A DNA stretch of 64,000 bases from assembly GCF_003583365.1 (NCBI RefSeq), contig NZ_QXED01000001.1, positions 558,001-622,000 on the forward strand, read 5' to 3'. The stretch is from Fibrisoma montanum. Its GTDB lineage: Bacteria; Bacteroidota; Bacteroidia; Cytophagales; Spirosomataceae. This document shows, in pieces, positions 45,686 to 55,209 of this stretch (its first letter is position 1; every line of letters begins with the position of its first letter). Below the pieces are notes generated by a model, which saw only the letters and a list, made by a program, of their open reading frames with translations, did not search any database and was not told the DNA's origin. The position numbers were made by a program, and so were the translations under genes.

Positions 45686-45741
45686 CAAATCTGGGACACG
45701 TTCGTTACAGCGGGCTTAAAGAGGAATTAGAAATTACTTAG
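45686..45741 (-). promoter_or_regulatory. CTAAG-repeat promoter, site D (coiled-coil gene)
   Basis: On the minus strand, CTAAG (45741-45737), CTAAT (45730-45726) and TTAAG (45719-45715) are spaced by six bases. TTTG (45689-45686) follows 25 bases after TTAAG. The coiled-coil start codon is 35 bases further. The same 110-bp gap also serves the divergent universal stress gene at 45760. Confidence 0.7.
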
Positions 45742-45759
45742 ATTAGATGGTAACTTTTT

Positions 45760-46665
45760 ATGGAAGCACCTCCCATTCAGTACCTGCTGGTTCCCATTGA
45801 CTTCAGTGCCCCCTCCCGCAACGCCCTCACTACGGCCGTTGCCATGGGCCAACGCCAGAAGGCGAGTCTGCACCTGCTCAATGTTCTCGACCCCACCGAA
45901 ACAGACAGCCGTGTGCCCATGCCGACGCTGGAAGAGCAGGTCCGCACCCAAACCGAAGCGATACGCGAATTAGCCCGGCAAATTTCGCTTGACCACCAGA
46001 TCCAATGCGCGGGCGAGTGCCGGGTCGGCAGTGTAAGCGCCGAAATTGTGGCTGCGGCCGGCCTGACCAAAGCCGATCTGATCGTCATTGGCACCCACGG
46101 TTCGTCGGGCAGCCGGGCGTTTTACATTGGCAGTGAAGCGTACCGGGTCATAAAAACCGCTCCCTGCCCCGTTATGACGGTTCCGGCTCACCAGTCCTGG
46201 ACTACGTTCGAGCGAATTCTGTTTCCTGTACGGCCCGTGGCTGGAGCCTTGGAGAAATATGCCTTTGCCCGCCGAATCATTCAGCAGAACGAAGCCGAAC
46301 TGACCGTACTGGCCCTGCATCCCCCCGACGAAGTGATCAGTATCCATCAGCTGGAGGACGAGGTTGCCGCCCTGATCGCTCAGTTTGCCCGCGACGGCAT
46401 CCGGAGCCGAACCTTGTTTCAGGCCACAGATCTGATTGCCGAGACCGTGCTGCAGCAAGCCAACGAACTGAACACCGACCTGCTGATTATTACGGCTACT
46501 CTGGACACGACGCAGCAGGAGTTTTACATCGGGCCGTTTACGCAGCAGATTGTTCACAATGCCCACGTACCGGTTCTAAGCATACGGCCGCAAGCATCGC
46601 TGACTGGCTCTCAACGCGTTGAATGGCGGTACGGCTGGCGGCCGCAGCCTCACCGGAATCAGTAG
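45760..46665 (+). CDS. Tandem universal stress protein (UspA family)
   Basis: This cytoplasmic protein of 301 residues consists of two Usp domains. The first (about 5-145) opens with LLVPIDFSAPSRNALTTAVA and holds the ATP-binding pattern GTHGSSGSRAFYIGSEAYRV. The second (about 150-285) ends with TATLDTTQQEFYIGPFTQQI and lacks the full glycine loop. Such proteins accumulate in starvation or envelope stress. It is divergent from the coiled-coil gene and next to regulatory site D. Confidence 0.92.
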   Translation: MEAPPIQYLLVPIDFSAPSRNALTTAVAMGQRQKASLHLLNVLDPTETDSRVPMPTLEEQVRTQTEAIRELARQISLDHQIQCAGECRVGSVSAEIVAAAGLTKADLIVIGTHGSSGSRAFYIGSEAYRVIKTAPCPVMTVPAHQSWTTFERILFPVRPVAGALEKYAFARRIIQQNEAELTVLALHPPDEVISIHQLEDEVAALIAQFARDGIRSRTLFQATDLIAETVLQQANELNTDLLIITATLDTTQQEFYIGPFTQQIVHNAHVPVLSIRPQASLTGSQRVEWRYGWRPQPHRNQ

Positions 46666-47012
46666 CGCAGCCCAACGCAGCCGCCTGCCGTTTCTTCCGG
46701 CTCTGAGATTCGGTTGTTTGCAGGAGTGGCAGAAGTTGCTACGTTGCTGGCGGGCCTTGTGCTGCCGGCAGAAGATACCGTTCAGTTTGCTGACACCACC
46801 GCATTGGGGCAAACCCTTGGCCGTCGATTGTGAAAATCCGTGACAAAATTCTTTCGCTCAATTCAGCTACAATCCCAATTTTCGGCGCACGAAAGCAGTA
46901 AAAAGTAATCTCCGTGTTTGGATCGATGGGCTGTTTCGTCAGCACGGTCTCCCCAAAAAGGCCATGAGAATGTATAACATTATTGCTTCATGTCGTGTAT
47001 ATCATTCTCAGC
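46666..47012. other. Intergenic region with no recognised gene
   Basis: Between the universal stress gene and the permease lie about 350 bases. Short open frames occur on both strands but show no family resemblance. The part after 46840 is AT-richer and probably contains the permease promoter. Confidence 0.5.
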
Positions 47013-48755
47013 ATGCAGGCATTTGTCAAAACCAAACTACGTGAGCTACCCGCGTCGGCCATCTGCGGCAACGACATCAGTTCATCGTGCCTGTACGTAT
47101 CAGCCCTGAGCATTCTGTATGCAGGACAGTTTGCGTGGATTTCGCTGTTGCTGGTCAGCGGCACGTTGTTTCTGTTTCGGAAAATCTACGGCGAGGTAGT
47201 AGGCGCTTTACCCCTCAACGGCGGGGCTTACAACGTACTGCTGAATTCGGCCAATAAATCGATGGCTTCTCTGGCGGCCTGCCTGACCATTCTGTCTTAC
47301 GTCGCCACGAGCGTCATCTCGGCAAACGAAGCCATTCATTACGCAGCTTCGTTTGCACCGACCATGCCGGTTATTATCGGGACAATTGGCTTGCTGCTGC
47401 TATTTTTTCTGCTGAATCTGCTCGGGCTGAAAGAATCGTCGAAAGCAGCCGTTGTCATCTTCATCATTCATCTGGCCACCCTGAGCATCCTGTGCCTGGT
47501 CTGCGGGTGGTACGTACTGACCAACGGCATCGGGCAGATAGTGGCCAATTTCAACGTCCGCTCCCAGCACAGCCTGTCTTATCAGCTTTTTGCGGGCTTC
47601 TCGGCCGCTATGCTGGGCATCTCGGGTTTTGAGAGTTCAGCCAACTACGTAGAGGAACAGGCCCGGGGCGTTTTCCCGAAAACGCTCCGTAATATGTGGA
47701 TCATTGTTACGGTGTTTAACCCGCTGATTGCGATCCTGGCGCTTGGGGTGCTGCCCGTCGCCGATGTCCGTCAGCACCAGGAATCGCTGCTGGCGTTCAT
47801 GGGCCAGCGATCGGGTGGTCGCTGGCTGGCCTGGCTGGTTTCCGTCGATGCCATGCTGGTCCTGAGCGGAGCCGTTCTGACTTCGTTTGTGGGCGTCAGC
47901 GGCCTGGTCAAGCGCATGACCCTCGACCGGATTTTCCCTCAATTTCTGCTGACCGAAAACAAACGGCAGGCCCCGTACTACATTCTGCTGGTATTCTTTC
48001 TGCTTTGCGTGGCCATCCTGCTGAGCACAGGGGGCAACCTCCGGGCACTGGCGGGGGTGTACACCATCTCGTTTCTGGCCGTAATGGGCCTGTTCGGCGT
48101 CGGCAATCTGATGCTTAAGCTTCGCCGGAAACGCCTGCCACGGCCCGAGATCGCTACAGTGGGTTCTGTTCTTCTCGCGTTGCTGGCTGTTGGTGTCGCG
48201 CTGCTGGGCAACGTAGTGCTTAATCCGCAGTATTTGTGGGTATTTTTTCAGTACTTCATTCCCACGTTCCTGATCGCCCTGGTTATGATGGACCGGTCGC
48301 TGCTGCTGAAAGGACTTTTGTCGGTAGTGCTGTATCTGTTCAATCCGCTGAAACGAACCATCGAACGGTTTACGGGCTGGACGAATCGTACCATCAAAGA
48401 AATTAACGATCAGGAGTTCGTCTTTTTCTCAAAAGGTGACGATGTGGCTTCGCTCAACCAGGTGATGATTTACATTCAGGAAAATGAAGAAACGAATCGG
48501 CTTCGCATTGTAACGGTCGAAAATGAACAGTTCAAAGCGCCCGAACACTTACACCGTGACATCGAAACCCTCGACCGGGCCTACCCTGAAATCAACATCA
48601 CGTACGAGAAAATAAACGGGCATTTTGGCCCCGAATTGATCAAAGAACTGTCGGCGAAGTGGCGCATCCCCACCAACTTTATGTTTATCGGTTCACCCGG
48701 TCGCCGATTCCAGTACCGAATTGAAGAACTCTGCGGAGTGCGCCTGATTATTTAA
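47013..48755 (+). CDS. APC-family amino acid permease
   Basis: This is an inner-membrane transporter of about 580 residues with 12 predicted helices. The start was set at the ATG of MQAFVKTKLRELPASAICGN; the frame extends to a TTG at 46983. APC features are GEVVGALPLNGGAYNVLLN in helix 2 and FAGFSAAMLGISGFESSANY in helix 6. A cytoplasmic C-terminal domain of about 150 residues (after the last helix, from FNPLKRTIERF) resembles a Usp-like fold. The substrate is unknown. Confidence 0.87.
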   Translation: MQAFVKTKLRELPASAICGNDISSSCLYVSALSILYAGQFAWISLLLVSGTLFLFRKIYGEVVGALPLNGGAYNVLLNSANKSMASLAACLTILSYVATSVISANEAIHYAASFAPTMPVIIGTIGLLLLFFLLNLLGLKESSKAAVVIFIIHLATLSILCLVCGWYVLTNGIGQIVANFNVRSQHSLSYQLFAGFSAAMLGISGFESSANYVEEQARGVFPKTLRNMWIIVTVFNPLIAILALGVLPVADVRQHQESLLAFMGQRSGGRWLAWLVSVDAMLVLSGAVLTSFVGVSGLVKRMTLDRIFPQFLLTENKRQAPYYILLVFFLLCVAILLSTGGNLRALAGVYTISFLAVMGLFGVGNLMLKLRRKRLPRPEIATVGSVLLALLAVGVALLGNVVLNPQYLWVFFQYFIPTFLIALVMMDRSLLLKGLLSVVLYLFNPLKRTIERFTGWTNRTIKEINDQEFVFFSKGDDVASLNQVMIYIQENEETNRLRIVTVENEQFKAPEHLHRDIETLDRAYPEINITYEKINGHFGPELIKELSAKWRIPTNFMFIGSPGRRFQYRIEELCGVRLII

Positions 48756-48835
48756 CTCCTGAAGCGGCTCCGGTTTGCAATAGCGCCTACCCGGACCGGC
48801 TCAGCGCAATACCTCTAAACCCTTTGAGTATACCA

Positions 48836-50962
48836 ATGAACGCCACCGATTCAACTGACAAAGCTGACAAATCAATCAGAACCCGGCCGGGCAAACATTA
48901 TCCACGAGGGCCTCTTTTCGACGGAGAAGGTACCAATTTTGCCCTCTTCAGCGAAAACGCCACCGCGGTTTACCTGTGCTTGTACGATGCCGAAAATCCC
49001 GACCAGGAAACCGCCCGGATCCGCCTGGTAGAACGTACTGAGTTGATCTGGCACATCTACGTTGAAGGCATCAGGCCCGGGCAGTTATACGGCTACCGGG
49101 TCGAGGGGCCGCACGACCCGGCCAACGGGCACTATTTCAACGCCAGTAAACTGCTGCTCGACCCCTACGCCCGGGCCATTCATGAACCGGTCGTGCACCA
49201 CGATGCCTATCTGGGGTACGATTTTACCAGCCAGGCACCCGACCGGTATCTGACCCCCAACTTTATTGACAGCGGCCCGGTGGCCCCGAAAAGTGTGGTG
49301 ATTGATCCGGCGTTCGACTGGGAAGGCGACACACAACTGGCGATTCCGTCGCATAAATCGGTCATTTATGAGCTACACGTGAAAGGCTTTACGCAGCGGC
49401 ACCCAACCATCCCGGCCCACATTCGGGGGTCGTATGCGGCCCTGGCCCGTGCTGAAAGCATCGACTATTTACAGAAGCTCGGCATTACGGCCGTCGAACT
49501 TATGCCGGTCCATCAGTTTACGGGCGAAAGCTACTGGGGCTATAACTCCATCGGTTTCTTCGCGCCCCACAACGGGTATGCTTCGTCGGGGATGCGTGGG
49601 GAGCAGGTGACCGAGTTCAAGGAGATGGTCAAAGCGCTGCACAAAGCCGGCATTGAAGTGATTCTGGACGTCGTCTACAACCATACCGCTGAAGGCAACC
49701 GCTTCGGCCCTACCCTGTTGTTTCGGGGTATCGACAGCCGAACGTACTACCGGGTGGTGGAGTCGCAGCCGGAGTATTACATGGACTATACGGGCACGGG
49801 CAATACGCTGGATGTAACCCATCCGCGTGTTCTGCAACTGGTTATGGACAGCCTGCGGTACTGGGTTGAAGAAATGCACGTCGATGGTTTTCGGTTTGAC
49901 CTGGCTACGGCGCTGGCCCGCAACGAGACCGAAGCCGGGCGGGTGTCGTCGTTTCTGGATACGGTCGCTCAGGACCCCATCCTGGCCCAGGTTAAGCTGA
50001 TTGCCGAACCCTGGGACATCCAAGCGTATCAGGTTGGCCATTTTCCGGTTCGCTGGGCGGAATGGAACGGGCGCTTTCGCGACTGCGTCCGGTCGTTCTG
50101 GAAAAGTGATGAAGGTACAGCCCACGAAATGACGCACCGCCTGCTGGGCAGCCCCGATCTGTACGGTAACGATGGCCGTTCGCCGACCCACAGTGTGAAC
50201 CTGATTACGGCCCACGATGGGTTTACGCTGAACGATCTGGTGAGCTACAACAACAAACACAACTGGGCAAACGGCGAAGAGAACCGCGACGGCCATAACC
50301 ACAATCTGAGCTGGAACCATGGCGTTGAGGGCCCTACCAGTGATCGCGGCATTATCGAACTCCGCGAACGGCAAAAGCGTAATTTTCTGAGTACCCTGTT
50401 TCTGAGCCAGGGCATCCCGATGCTGGTGATGGGCGACGAGTACGGGCGTACACAGCAAGGGAATAACAACGCGTATAACCAGGATAATAAAATCAACTGG
50501 TTCAACTGGCAGTGGACAAAGCGCCAGCAGAACCTGTTTGACTTTACGGCCCAGCTGATTGCCCTCCGGCGCGATATCCCACTGCTGCACCGTCGGCGGT
50601 TCTACCATCATGAGCAGATTATCTGGCTACGGAGCGACGGCTTACCGATGAGTCACGCGGATTTCCATAACCCGCATACCCGATGCTTCGGTCTGCTCAT
50701 CGACGGCTCCAAAGTGGATGAACAAGCCGAAGATGGCTCACTGATTGGCATACGGGATCAGAAGCCGGAACTGCTGCTCTGGGTACTGAATGCGTACTGG
50801 GAAGCGCTGGCCTTCCATCTACCCCGGATCGGTCTGGCCGGCTGGGAAGTGGTGGTCGATACAACCACCGGCCGGGTTTTCCCCGAGCAGCCAGCTATTC
50901 AGGGCGGAAGCCCGTACTTCATTACGGCCCGTTCATCGCTCCTGCTACGGGGGCATCAATGA
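48836..50962 (+). CDS. glgX: Glycogen debranching enzyme GlgX
   Basis: This GH13 enzyme hydrolyses alpha-1,6 branches of glycogen limit dextrins. From the ATG at 48836 it has about 708 residues; the frame extends to a TTG at 48824. An N-terminal CBM48 domain (RPGKHYPRGPLFDGEGTNFA) precedes the barrel. The catalytic Asp is in VDGFRFDLATAL, the acid/base Glu in LIAEPWD and the stabilising Asp in TAHDGFTLNDLVSYNNKH. It stands alone, without other glycogen genes in the window. Confidence 0.93.
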   Translation: MNATDSTDKADKSIRTRPGKHYPRGPLFDGEGTNFALFSENATAVYLCLYDAENPDQETARIRLVERTELIWHIYVEGIRPGQLYGYRVEGPHDPANGHYFNASKLLLDPYARAIHEPVVHHDAYLGYDFTSQAPDRYLTPNFIDSGPVAPKSVVIDPAFDWEGDTQLAIPSHKSVIYELHVKGFTQRHPTIPAHIRGSYAALARAESIDYLQKLGITAVELMPVHQFTGESYWGYNSIGFFAPHNGYASSGMRGEQVTEFKEMVKALHKAGIEVILDVVYNHTAEGNRFGPTLLFRGIDSRTYYRVVESQPEYYMDYTGTGNTLDVTHPRVLQLVMDSLRYWVEEMHVDGFRFDLATALARNETEAGRVSSFLDTVAQDPILAQVKLIAEPWDIQAYQVGHFPVRWAEWNGRFRDCVRSFWKSDEGTAHEMTHRLLGSPDLYGNDGRSPTHSVNLITAHDGFTLNDLVSYNNKHNWANGEENRDGHNHNLSWNHGVEGPTSDRGIIELRERQKRNFLSTLFLSQGIPMLVMGDEYGRTQQGNNNAYNQDNKINWFNWQWTKRQQNLFDFTAQLIALRRDIPLLHRRRFYHHEQIIWLRSDGLPMSHADFHNPHTRCFGLLIDGSKVDEQAEDGSLIGIRDQKPELLLWVLNAYWEALAFHLPRIGLAGWEVVVDTTTGRVFPEQPAIQGGSPYFITARSSLLLRGHQ

Positions 50963-50995
50963 ACGGGCCGGCGGTACCGGGTCAATGCGAGGGCA

Positions 50996-52240
50996 CTACT
51001 GGCCGGGATACAGCCGTCGGATGAGCCGTTCCATGGTTAGTCCCTGCCCAATGACCGAGAACAGCACCACGGCGTACGTAATCGTCACGATAAAGTCTTT
51101 CTCCGGCACTGATGAATCGATGGAAAGCGCCATGGCAATGGACAGGCCCCCGCGCAGACCACCCCAGGTCAGCAGCAACGGCGCTTTGTCGTCCAGATCG
51201 AGCCAGCGCCGTGCCAGTGAAAAAGGCAGCAGAATCGCTATGTAACGGGACATGAGCACCAGCAGCACCACCAGTACGTAGATCGTCCATTGTGACACCT
51301 CGAAGTCGATCAGGAGCAGTTCAAAGCCGATCAACACAAACAGCAGCGCGTTCAGAATGACGTCGATTGTTTCCCAGAACCGGTCAACGTACTCCTCGGT
51401 CAGCTCACTCATTACATTCGGCTGGGCATTGTGTCCCATCAGCAGACCAGCCACCACCATGGCCAATGGTCCTGATACGTGCATGTACCGGGCCAGGAGG
51501 TAGCCGCCCATCACCGCGGCTACGGTGACGATAATCTCGGTCTGGTAATGATCGATAGAGCGCAGAACCAGAAACAGCCCGTAGCCGATGGCCAGGCCCA
51601 GCACGATTCCTCCCCCGGCTTCCTTCACAAACAGCCAGGCAACCTCTCCTCCACTAATACTATCGGTTCCATTCAGCACCACCTGGTAGATCGTTGCGAA
51701 CACAACCACCCCGACACCGTCGTTGAACAGCGACTCGCCGACAATGTTGATTTTAACGCTCTCGGGCAGTTTGAACTTACCCAGAATCCCCAGCACGGCA
51801 ATCGGATCGGTCGGCGAAATCAGGGCTCCAAACAGCAGGCAGACCGGGTATGACATATTCAGAACGAGCCAGTTGGCCAGCAGATACAGGCCCGAACCGA
51901 TCAGAAAGGTACTCAGCATAACCCCCACAAACGCAAACAGGATAACCGACCGGCGCTCGACCCTTAACTGAGCCGCGTCTGTATGAAACGCACCGGCGAA
52001 CAACAGGAAGCTGAGCATGATATCGAACACAACCTTGTCGAAGTCGATCTGAGCTACCGTTTCCCGGACCAGCTGGAGCCACTCGGGCCGTATGGAATTA
52101 AGACTGTTGAGCAGCAGCGAAACGCCCAGCGAAAGCACCATTACGCCGATGGCCCCCGGTAGTTTGAGCAGACGGGTGTTCAGATACGAAAACAGGGCTG
52201 TGGCAACAATGAGGAGAGAAAACAGGTCAAATAAATCCAT
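50996..52240 (-). CDS. CPA1-family Na+/H+ antiporter
   Basis: This inner-membrane cation/proton antiporter of 414 residues has about 12 helices. The conserved ion site is in LFGALISPTDPIAVLGILGK and NIVGESLFNDGVGVVVFATI (the ND motif), with GGLRGGLSIAMALSI near the C terminus. It should help with pH and sodium homeostasis. It is divergent from the DUF389 gene. Confidence 0.93.
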   Translation of the reverse strand: MDLFDLFSLLIVATALFSYLNTRLLKLPGAIGVMVLSLGVSLLLNSLNSIRPEWLQLVRETVAQIDFDKVVFDIMLSFLLFAGAFHTDAAQLRVERRSVILFAFVGVMLSTFLIGSGLYLLANWLVLNMSYPVCLLFGALISPTDPIAVLGILGKFKLPESVKINIVGESLFNDGVGVVVFATIYQVVLNGTDSISGGEVAWLFVKEAGGGIVLGLAIGYGLFLVLRSIDHYQTEIIVTVAAVMGGYLLARYMHVSGPLAMVVAGLLMGHNAQPNVMSELTEEYVDRFWETIDVILNALLFVLIGFELLLIDFEVSQWTIYVLVVLLVLMSRYIAILLPFSLARRWLDLDDKAPLLLTWGGLRGGLSIAMALSIDSSVPEKDFIVTITYAVVLFSVIGQGLTMERLIRRLYPGQ

Positions 52241-52323
52241 AGATCGGAAAGATTAGCCAATAAATAAGCTATATTTCGTTTAAGTATATAACTAAATTTT
52301 GTATTGCCACAGCCAATAGGTGA

Positions 52324-53715
52324 ATGATCATTGATAAGCCCAATACCTCTCCCAAACGGTCCGACGTATTGACCCGGATTGGGCACTTTTTACGCGACCG
52401 CTTCAGTCTGGAAGAAGACAAAGACGATGAGGCCGGGATTATCCGCTCCATCAGTCGGGGCATTGAGTTCCGGGGCGTTAATCTCTGGACCCTCATCTTC
52501 GCCATTTTTATTGCCTCTATCGGTCTGAATGTTAACTCCACGGCGGTAATCATCGGTGCCATGCTGATTTCTCCCCTGATGGGGCCTATCATGGGAATTG
52601 GTCTGGGCGTTGGTATCAACGACCTGACCATGATTCTGCGGGGTCTGAAAAACCTGGGTATTGCGGTCGGAATCAGTCTGCTCACCTCCACGGTCTATTT
52701 TCTGATCAGTCCGCTACACATTGCCCAATCGGAACTTCTAGCCCGTACCTCGCCGACAGTCTGGGATGCGTTCATTGCCTTTTTCGGCGGTCTGGCGGGC
52801 ATTGTGGCCGGTTCGCGCCGGGAAAAAGTCACCAACGTTATTCCGGGAGTGGCCATTGCTACGGCCCTCATGCCGCCCCTCTGCACAGCCGGCTACGGAC
52901 TCGCCACCCTGAACCCCTATTACTTCGCCGGTGCCTTTTACCTGTTTATGATCAACACCATATGCATCAGTCTGGCTACGTTCCTGATCGTACGGTTCCT
53001 TGGGTATCAACAGAAAGAGTACCCCAGCGAATCCGTCGAACGCCGGGTACGTCATACCATCTGGCTATCGGTCCTGATCGTGCTCGTGCCCAGCACCTAC
53101 CTCGGCTATCAGATTGTACGCAAGACCATATTCGAACAGGCGGCCCTGCGGTTCGTCACCAACGAATGTAATTTCCAGTACCGGCAGGTCATTAATTACG
53201 CAGCTCGTTTCAATCGCCGGCAGAGTACGCTTGAACTGACCATGGTTGGCGAACCGTTACCGGCCGATTCGCTGAATGTACTCCGCGCCCGGATGCCCGC
53301 CTACGGCCTGGGAAATGCCCGGCTGGTAGTAAAACAGGGAAGCTTTAAAAATGAGGATGTAGACGTTACAGCCATCACCAGTACCGTTACCGACCAGGTC
53401 ATCAAGTACAGCCAGTCGTCCATCGCCCGTAAAGACCGCACCATCGACTCCCTGCGCCAGCAGTTGCAACAGGCGCAGACGGCCGGGCTTCCGGTGGCTG
53501 ATCTGCGGAACGAGCTGAAAACGCTCATGCCCGATGTTCTGAACTTTACGGCTGCTCAGACGCTGGTTATGGACCGCAACACCAACCGCCCCGATACGGT
53601 CACGCTGGTATACGCCCGCTTTTCGCGCCGACACACCGTAGCCGAACGCCGGCGCATCGAGCGGTGGCTGCAAAGCCGGACCAAAAGCAAAAAAATCAAA
53701 CTCGTGGTTGAATAA
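52324..53715 (+). CDS. DUF389 (TIGR00341-type) membrane protein
   Basis: This protein of 463 residues has an N-terminal membrane domain of five or six helices with the family signature SIGLNVNSTAVIIGAMLISP followed by LMGPIMGIGLGVGINDL. A soluble C-terminal domain contains a coiled coil (SSIARKDRTIDSLRQQLQQA). The function is unknown. Its 3' end overlaps the end of the convergent small membrane gene by 20 bases. Confidence 0.9.
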   Translation: MIIDKPNTSPKRSDVLTRIGHFLRDRFSLEEDKDDEAGIIRSISRGIEFRGVNLWTLIFAIFIASIGLNVNSTAVIIGAMLISPLMGPIMGIGLGVGINDLTMILRGLKNLGIAVGISLLTSTVYFLISPLHIAQSELLARTSPTVWDAFIAFFGGLAGIVAGSRREKVTNVIPGVAIATALMPPLCTAGYGLATLNPYYFAGAFYLFMINTICISLATFLIVRFLGYQQKEYPSESVERRVRHTIWLSVLIVLVPSTYLGYQIVRKTIFEQAALRFVTNECNFQYRQVINYAARFNRRQSTLELTMVGEPLPADSLNVLRARMPAYGLGNARLVVKQGSFKNEDVDVTAITSTVTDQVIKYSQSSIARKDRTIDSLRQQLQQAQTAGLPVADLRNELKTLMPDVLNFTAAQTLVMDRNTNRPDTVTLVYARFSRRHTVAERRRIERWLQSRTKSKKIKLVVE

Positions 53716-53971
53716 CTTGCTCAGCTAAACACACGAGCTCCCGTGCGGTTGCAGCCCGCTCAGCCTTGAAATACACGAACGGCATATCCGTAAGCCAGAC
53801 AATCAGCAACGTCAGGAGCAATAACCCGATAATGAGCAGCACCAGCCAGTCTGGCCGGCGCGGTGGCTCTTTGTTGGTTGGGTTCTCCTGAGGTATGGTC
53901 GGCAACTCCAGCCGGTTTTTGGTCGGTGGAGGCAACGGTATAGACTGATGAAGTGATTTTTCGTCTGTCAT
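53696..53971 (-). CDS. Small single-pass membrane protein
   Basis: This protein of 91 residues has a proline-rich N-terminal half (SIPLPPPTKNRLELP), one membrane helix (WLVLLIIGLLLLTLLIVWL) and a short basic tail. No family is recognised. Promoter site E lies upstream with the same geometry as sites A-D, which supports it being expressed. Its last 20 bases overlap the convergent DUF389 gene. Confidence 0.65.
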   Translation of the reverse strand: MTDEKSLHQSIPLPPPTKNRLELPTIPQENPTNKEPPRRPDWLVLLIIGLLLLTLLIVWLTDMPFVYFKAERAATARELVCLAEQVIQPRV

Positions 53972-54004
53972 TGGGCACTATAAACGTGATGAAATGTATA
54001 CAGG

Positions 54005-54060
54005 CAAAATTGGGTACGGCGGCTTAGTCCAGCTTAAAAATTTGCTTAGAATGTGCTTAG
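54005..54060 (-). promoter_or_regulatory. CTAAG-repeat promoter, site E (small membrane protein)
   Basis: On the minus strand, CTAAG (54060-54056), CTAAG (54049-54045), TTAAG (54037-54033) and CTAAG (54027-54023) keep the same 33-bp total span, with one step of 12 and one of 10. TTTG (54008-54005) lies 24 bases after TTAAG. The start codon follows 33 bases later. Confidence 0.65.
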
Positions 54061-54127
54061 AGCCTGATAGAAAAACGAAGCAGCTTCTGAAACAGACGGA
54101 CTGAAGTCACCTCAGTATCGGTAAAAC

Positions 54128-54173
54128 AAAAACGCCGTTGCCAACGGATGACCCGCTGCGCAACGGCGTTTTT
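54128..54173. terminator. Terminator hairpin downstream of the TIM-barrel gene
   Basis: The 14-bp arms at 54128-54141 and 54160-54173 are exact complements, with A and T runs outside and an 18-base loop. It lies 60 bases past the stop of the minus-strand TIM-barrel gene. Confidence 0.8.
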
Positions 54174-54232
54174 TTAATCGGTTTGTTTACCGATGGCGGT
54201 CCGTCTTTGTCCCGGCCAAATGCCCGGTAGGT

Positions 54233-55126
54233 CTATACGTCACACAGGATGACGGCCTCTTTCAGGCTTGTCAGTGGATCGCGTTTGGGGATAAACTCCT
54301 GCGCTACGTAGCCTTTGAAGCCCGTGTCGACGATAGCTTTCATCACAGCCGGGTAATAGATTTCCTGCGTTTCGTCGATTTCATTACGTCCGGGATTGCC
54401 ACCTGTGTGGAAATGGCCGATGTATTTGATGTTATCGCGGATGGTCCGGATAATATCGCCTTCCATGATCTGCATGTGATAAATATCGTACAGCAGCTTG
54501 AAATTGTCGGACCCAACGGCCTTGCATAGCTCAACCCCCCAGGCGGTGTGGTCGCACATGTAATCCTTGTGGTTCACCTTGCTGTTCAGCAGTTCCATAA
54601 TCATGGTAATGCCATACTTCTCGGCGCTCGGCATCAGCCGCTTGAGACCCTTGGCGCAGTTGGCGATACCGTCGGCGTCGCTCATGCCCCGGCGGTTGCC
54701 CGAAAAGCAGATGATGGTATTCAGCCCGGCGTCTTTCAGTTTCGGGAAGATCGCTTCGTAGCTGGCAACCAGTTCGTCGTGGAACTTAGGATCATTGAAC
54801 CCGTTTTCAATGCCCTTGCCCGCTCCCTGCGGCAGAGCTGAGGTCAGGCCGTATTTCTTCAGGATCGGCCATTCGTCAGGTCCCGTCAGTTCGATTGACT
54901 TGATGCCGATTTCTTTGGCGGCTTTGGCCAGGTCTTCGAGGGGAATCTTGCTGTAGCACCACCGGCACACCGAATGGTTGATGCGGCCTTTGAGGAGGGT
55001 TGGCGCCACACCGGCACCCGGTGCGGCAGGTTCTGACTCTTTCATGAACTGGGCAAAGGTTTCGGTACCCACCAGCGATAACGCTGCGGAACCAGTCAGG
55101 GTTTTAAGGGCCGTTCGGCGGATCAT
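54233..55126 (-). CDS. Exported xylose-isomerase-like TIM-barrel protein
   Basis: This sugar-phosphate isomerase/epimerase-fold protein (hydroxypyruvate isomerase type) has 297 residues. The leader MIRRTALKTLTGSAALSLVG looks twin-arginine-like. TIM-barrel motifs include IKSIELTGPDEWPIL, IICFSGNRRGMSDADG and the metal-ligand end HFHTGGNPGRNEIDE and GYVAQEFIPK. The DUF1080 gene lies upstream on the same strand, a pairing linked to periplasmic 3-keto-sugar breakdown in Bacteroidota. The exact substrate is inferred only. Confidence 0.85.
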   Translation of the reverse strand: MIRRTALKTLTGSAALSLVGTETFAQFMKESEPAAPGAGVAPTLLKGRINHSVCRWCYSKIPLEDLAKAAKEIGIKSIELTGPDEWPILKKYGLTSALPQGAGKGIENGFNDPKFHDELVASYEAIFPKLKDAGLNTIICFSGNRRGMSDADGIANCAKGLKRLMPSAEKYGITMIMELLNSKVNHKDYMCDHTAWGVELCKAVGSDNFKLLYDIYHMQIMEGDIIRTIRDNIKYIGHFHTGGNPGRNEIDETQEIYYPAVMKAIVDTGFKGYVAQEFIPKRDPLTSLKEAVILCDV

Positions 55127-55137
55127 AATGAGTGAAA

Positions 55138-55202
55138 GCGTGAATGAGTGAACGAGTGAATGAACAAGCGCGTGTATTCGCCTTACTCATTCACCCGTTC
55201 GC
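55138..55202. repeat. Word-repeat inverted repeat between two minus-strand genes
   Basis: The arms at 55148-55165 and 55185-55202 pair at 14 of 18 positions and consist of GAGTGAATGA-type words; the left side has further copies of the word. It fills the gap directly after the DUF1080 gene, resembling the repeat at 19968-20016. Confidence 0.6.
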
Positions 55203-55209
55203 TGATTAA

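Noticed and set aside
46619-46843. 74-codon frame after the universal stress gene
   Set aside because: It overlaps the end of the stress gene and has Arg/Leu/Cys-rich shadow composition.
49469-50611. 380-codon open frame antisense to glgX
   Set aside because: GlgX catalytic motifs lie on the plus strand over the whole interval; the antisense product has no recognisable domain.
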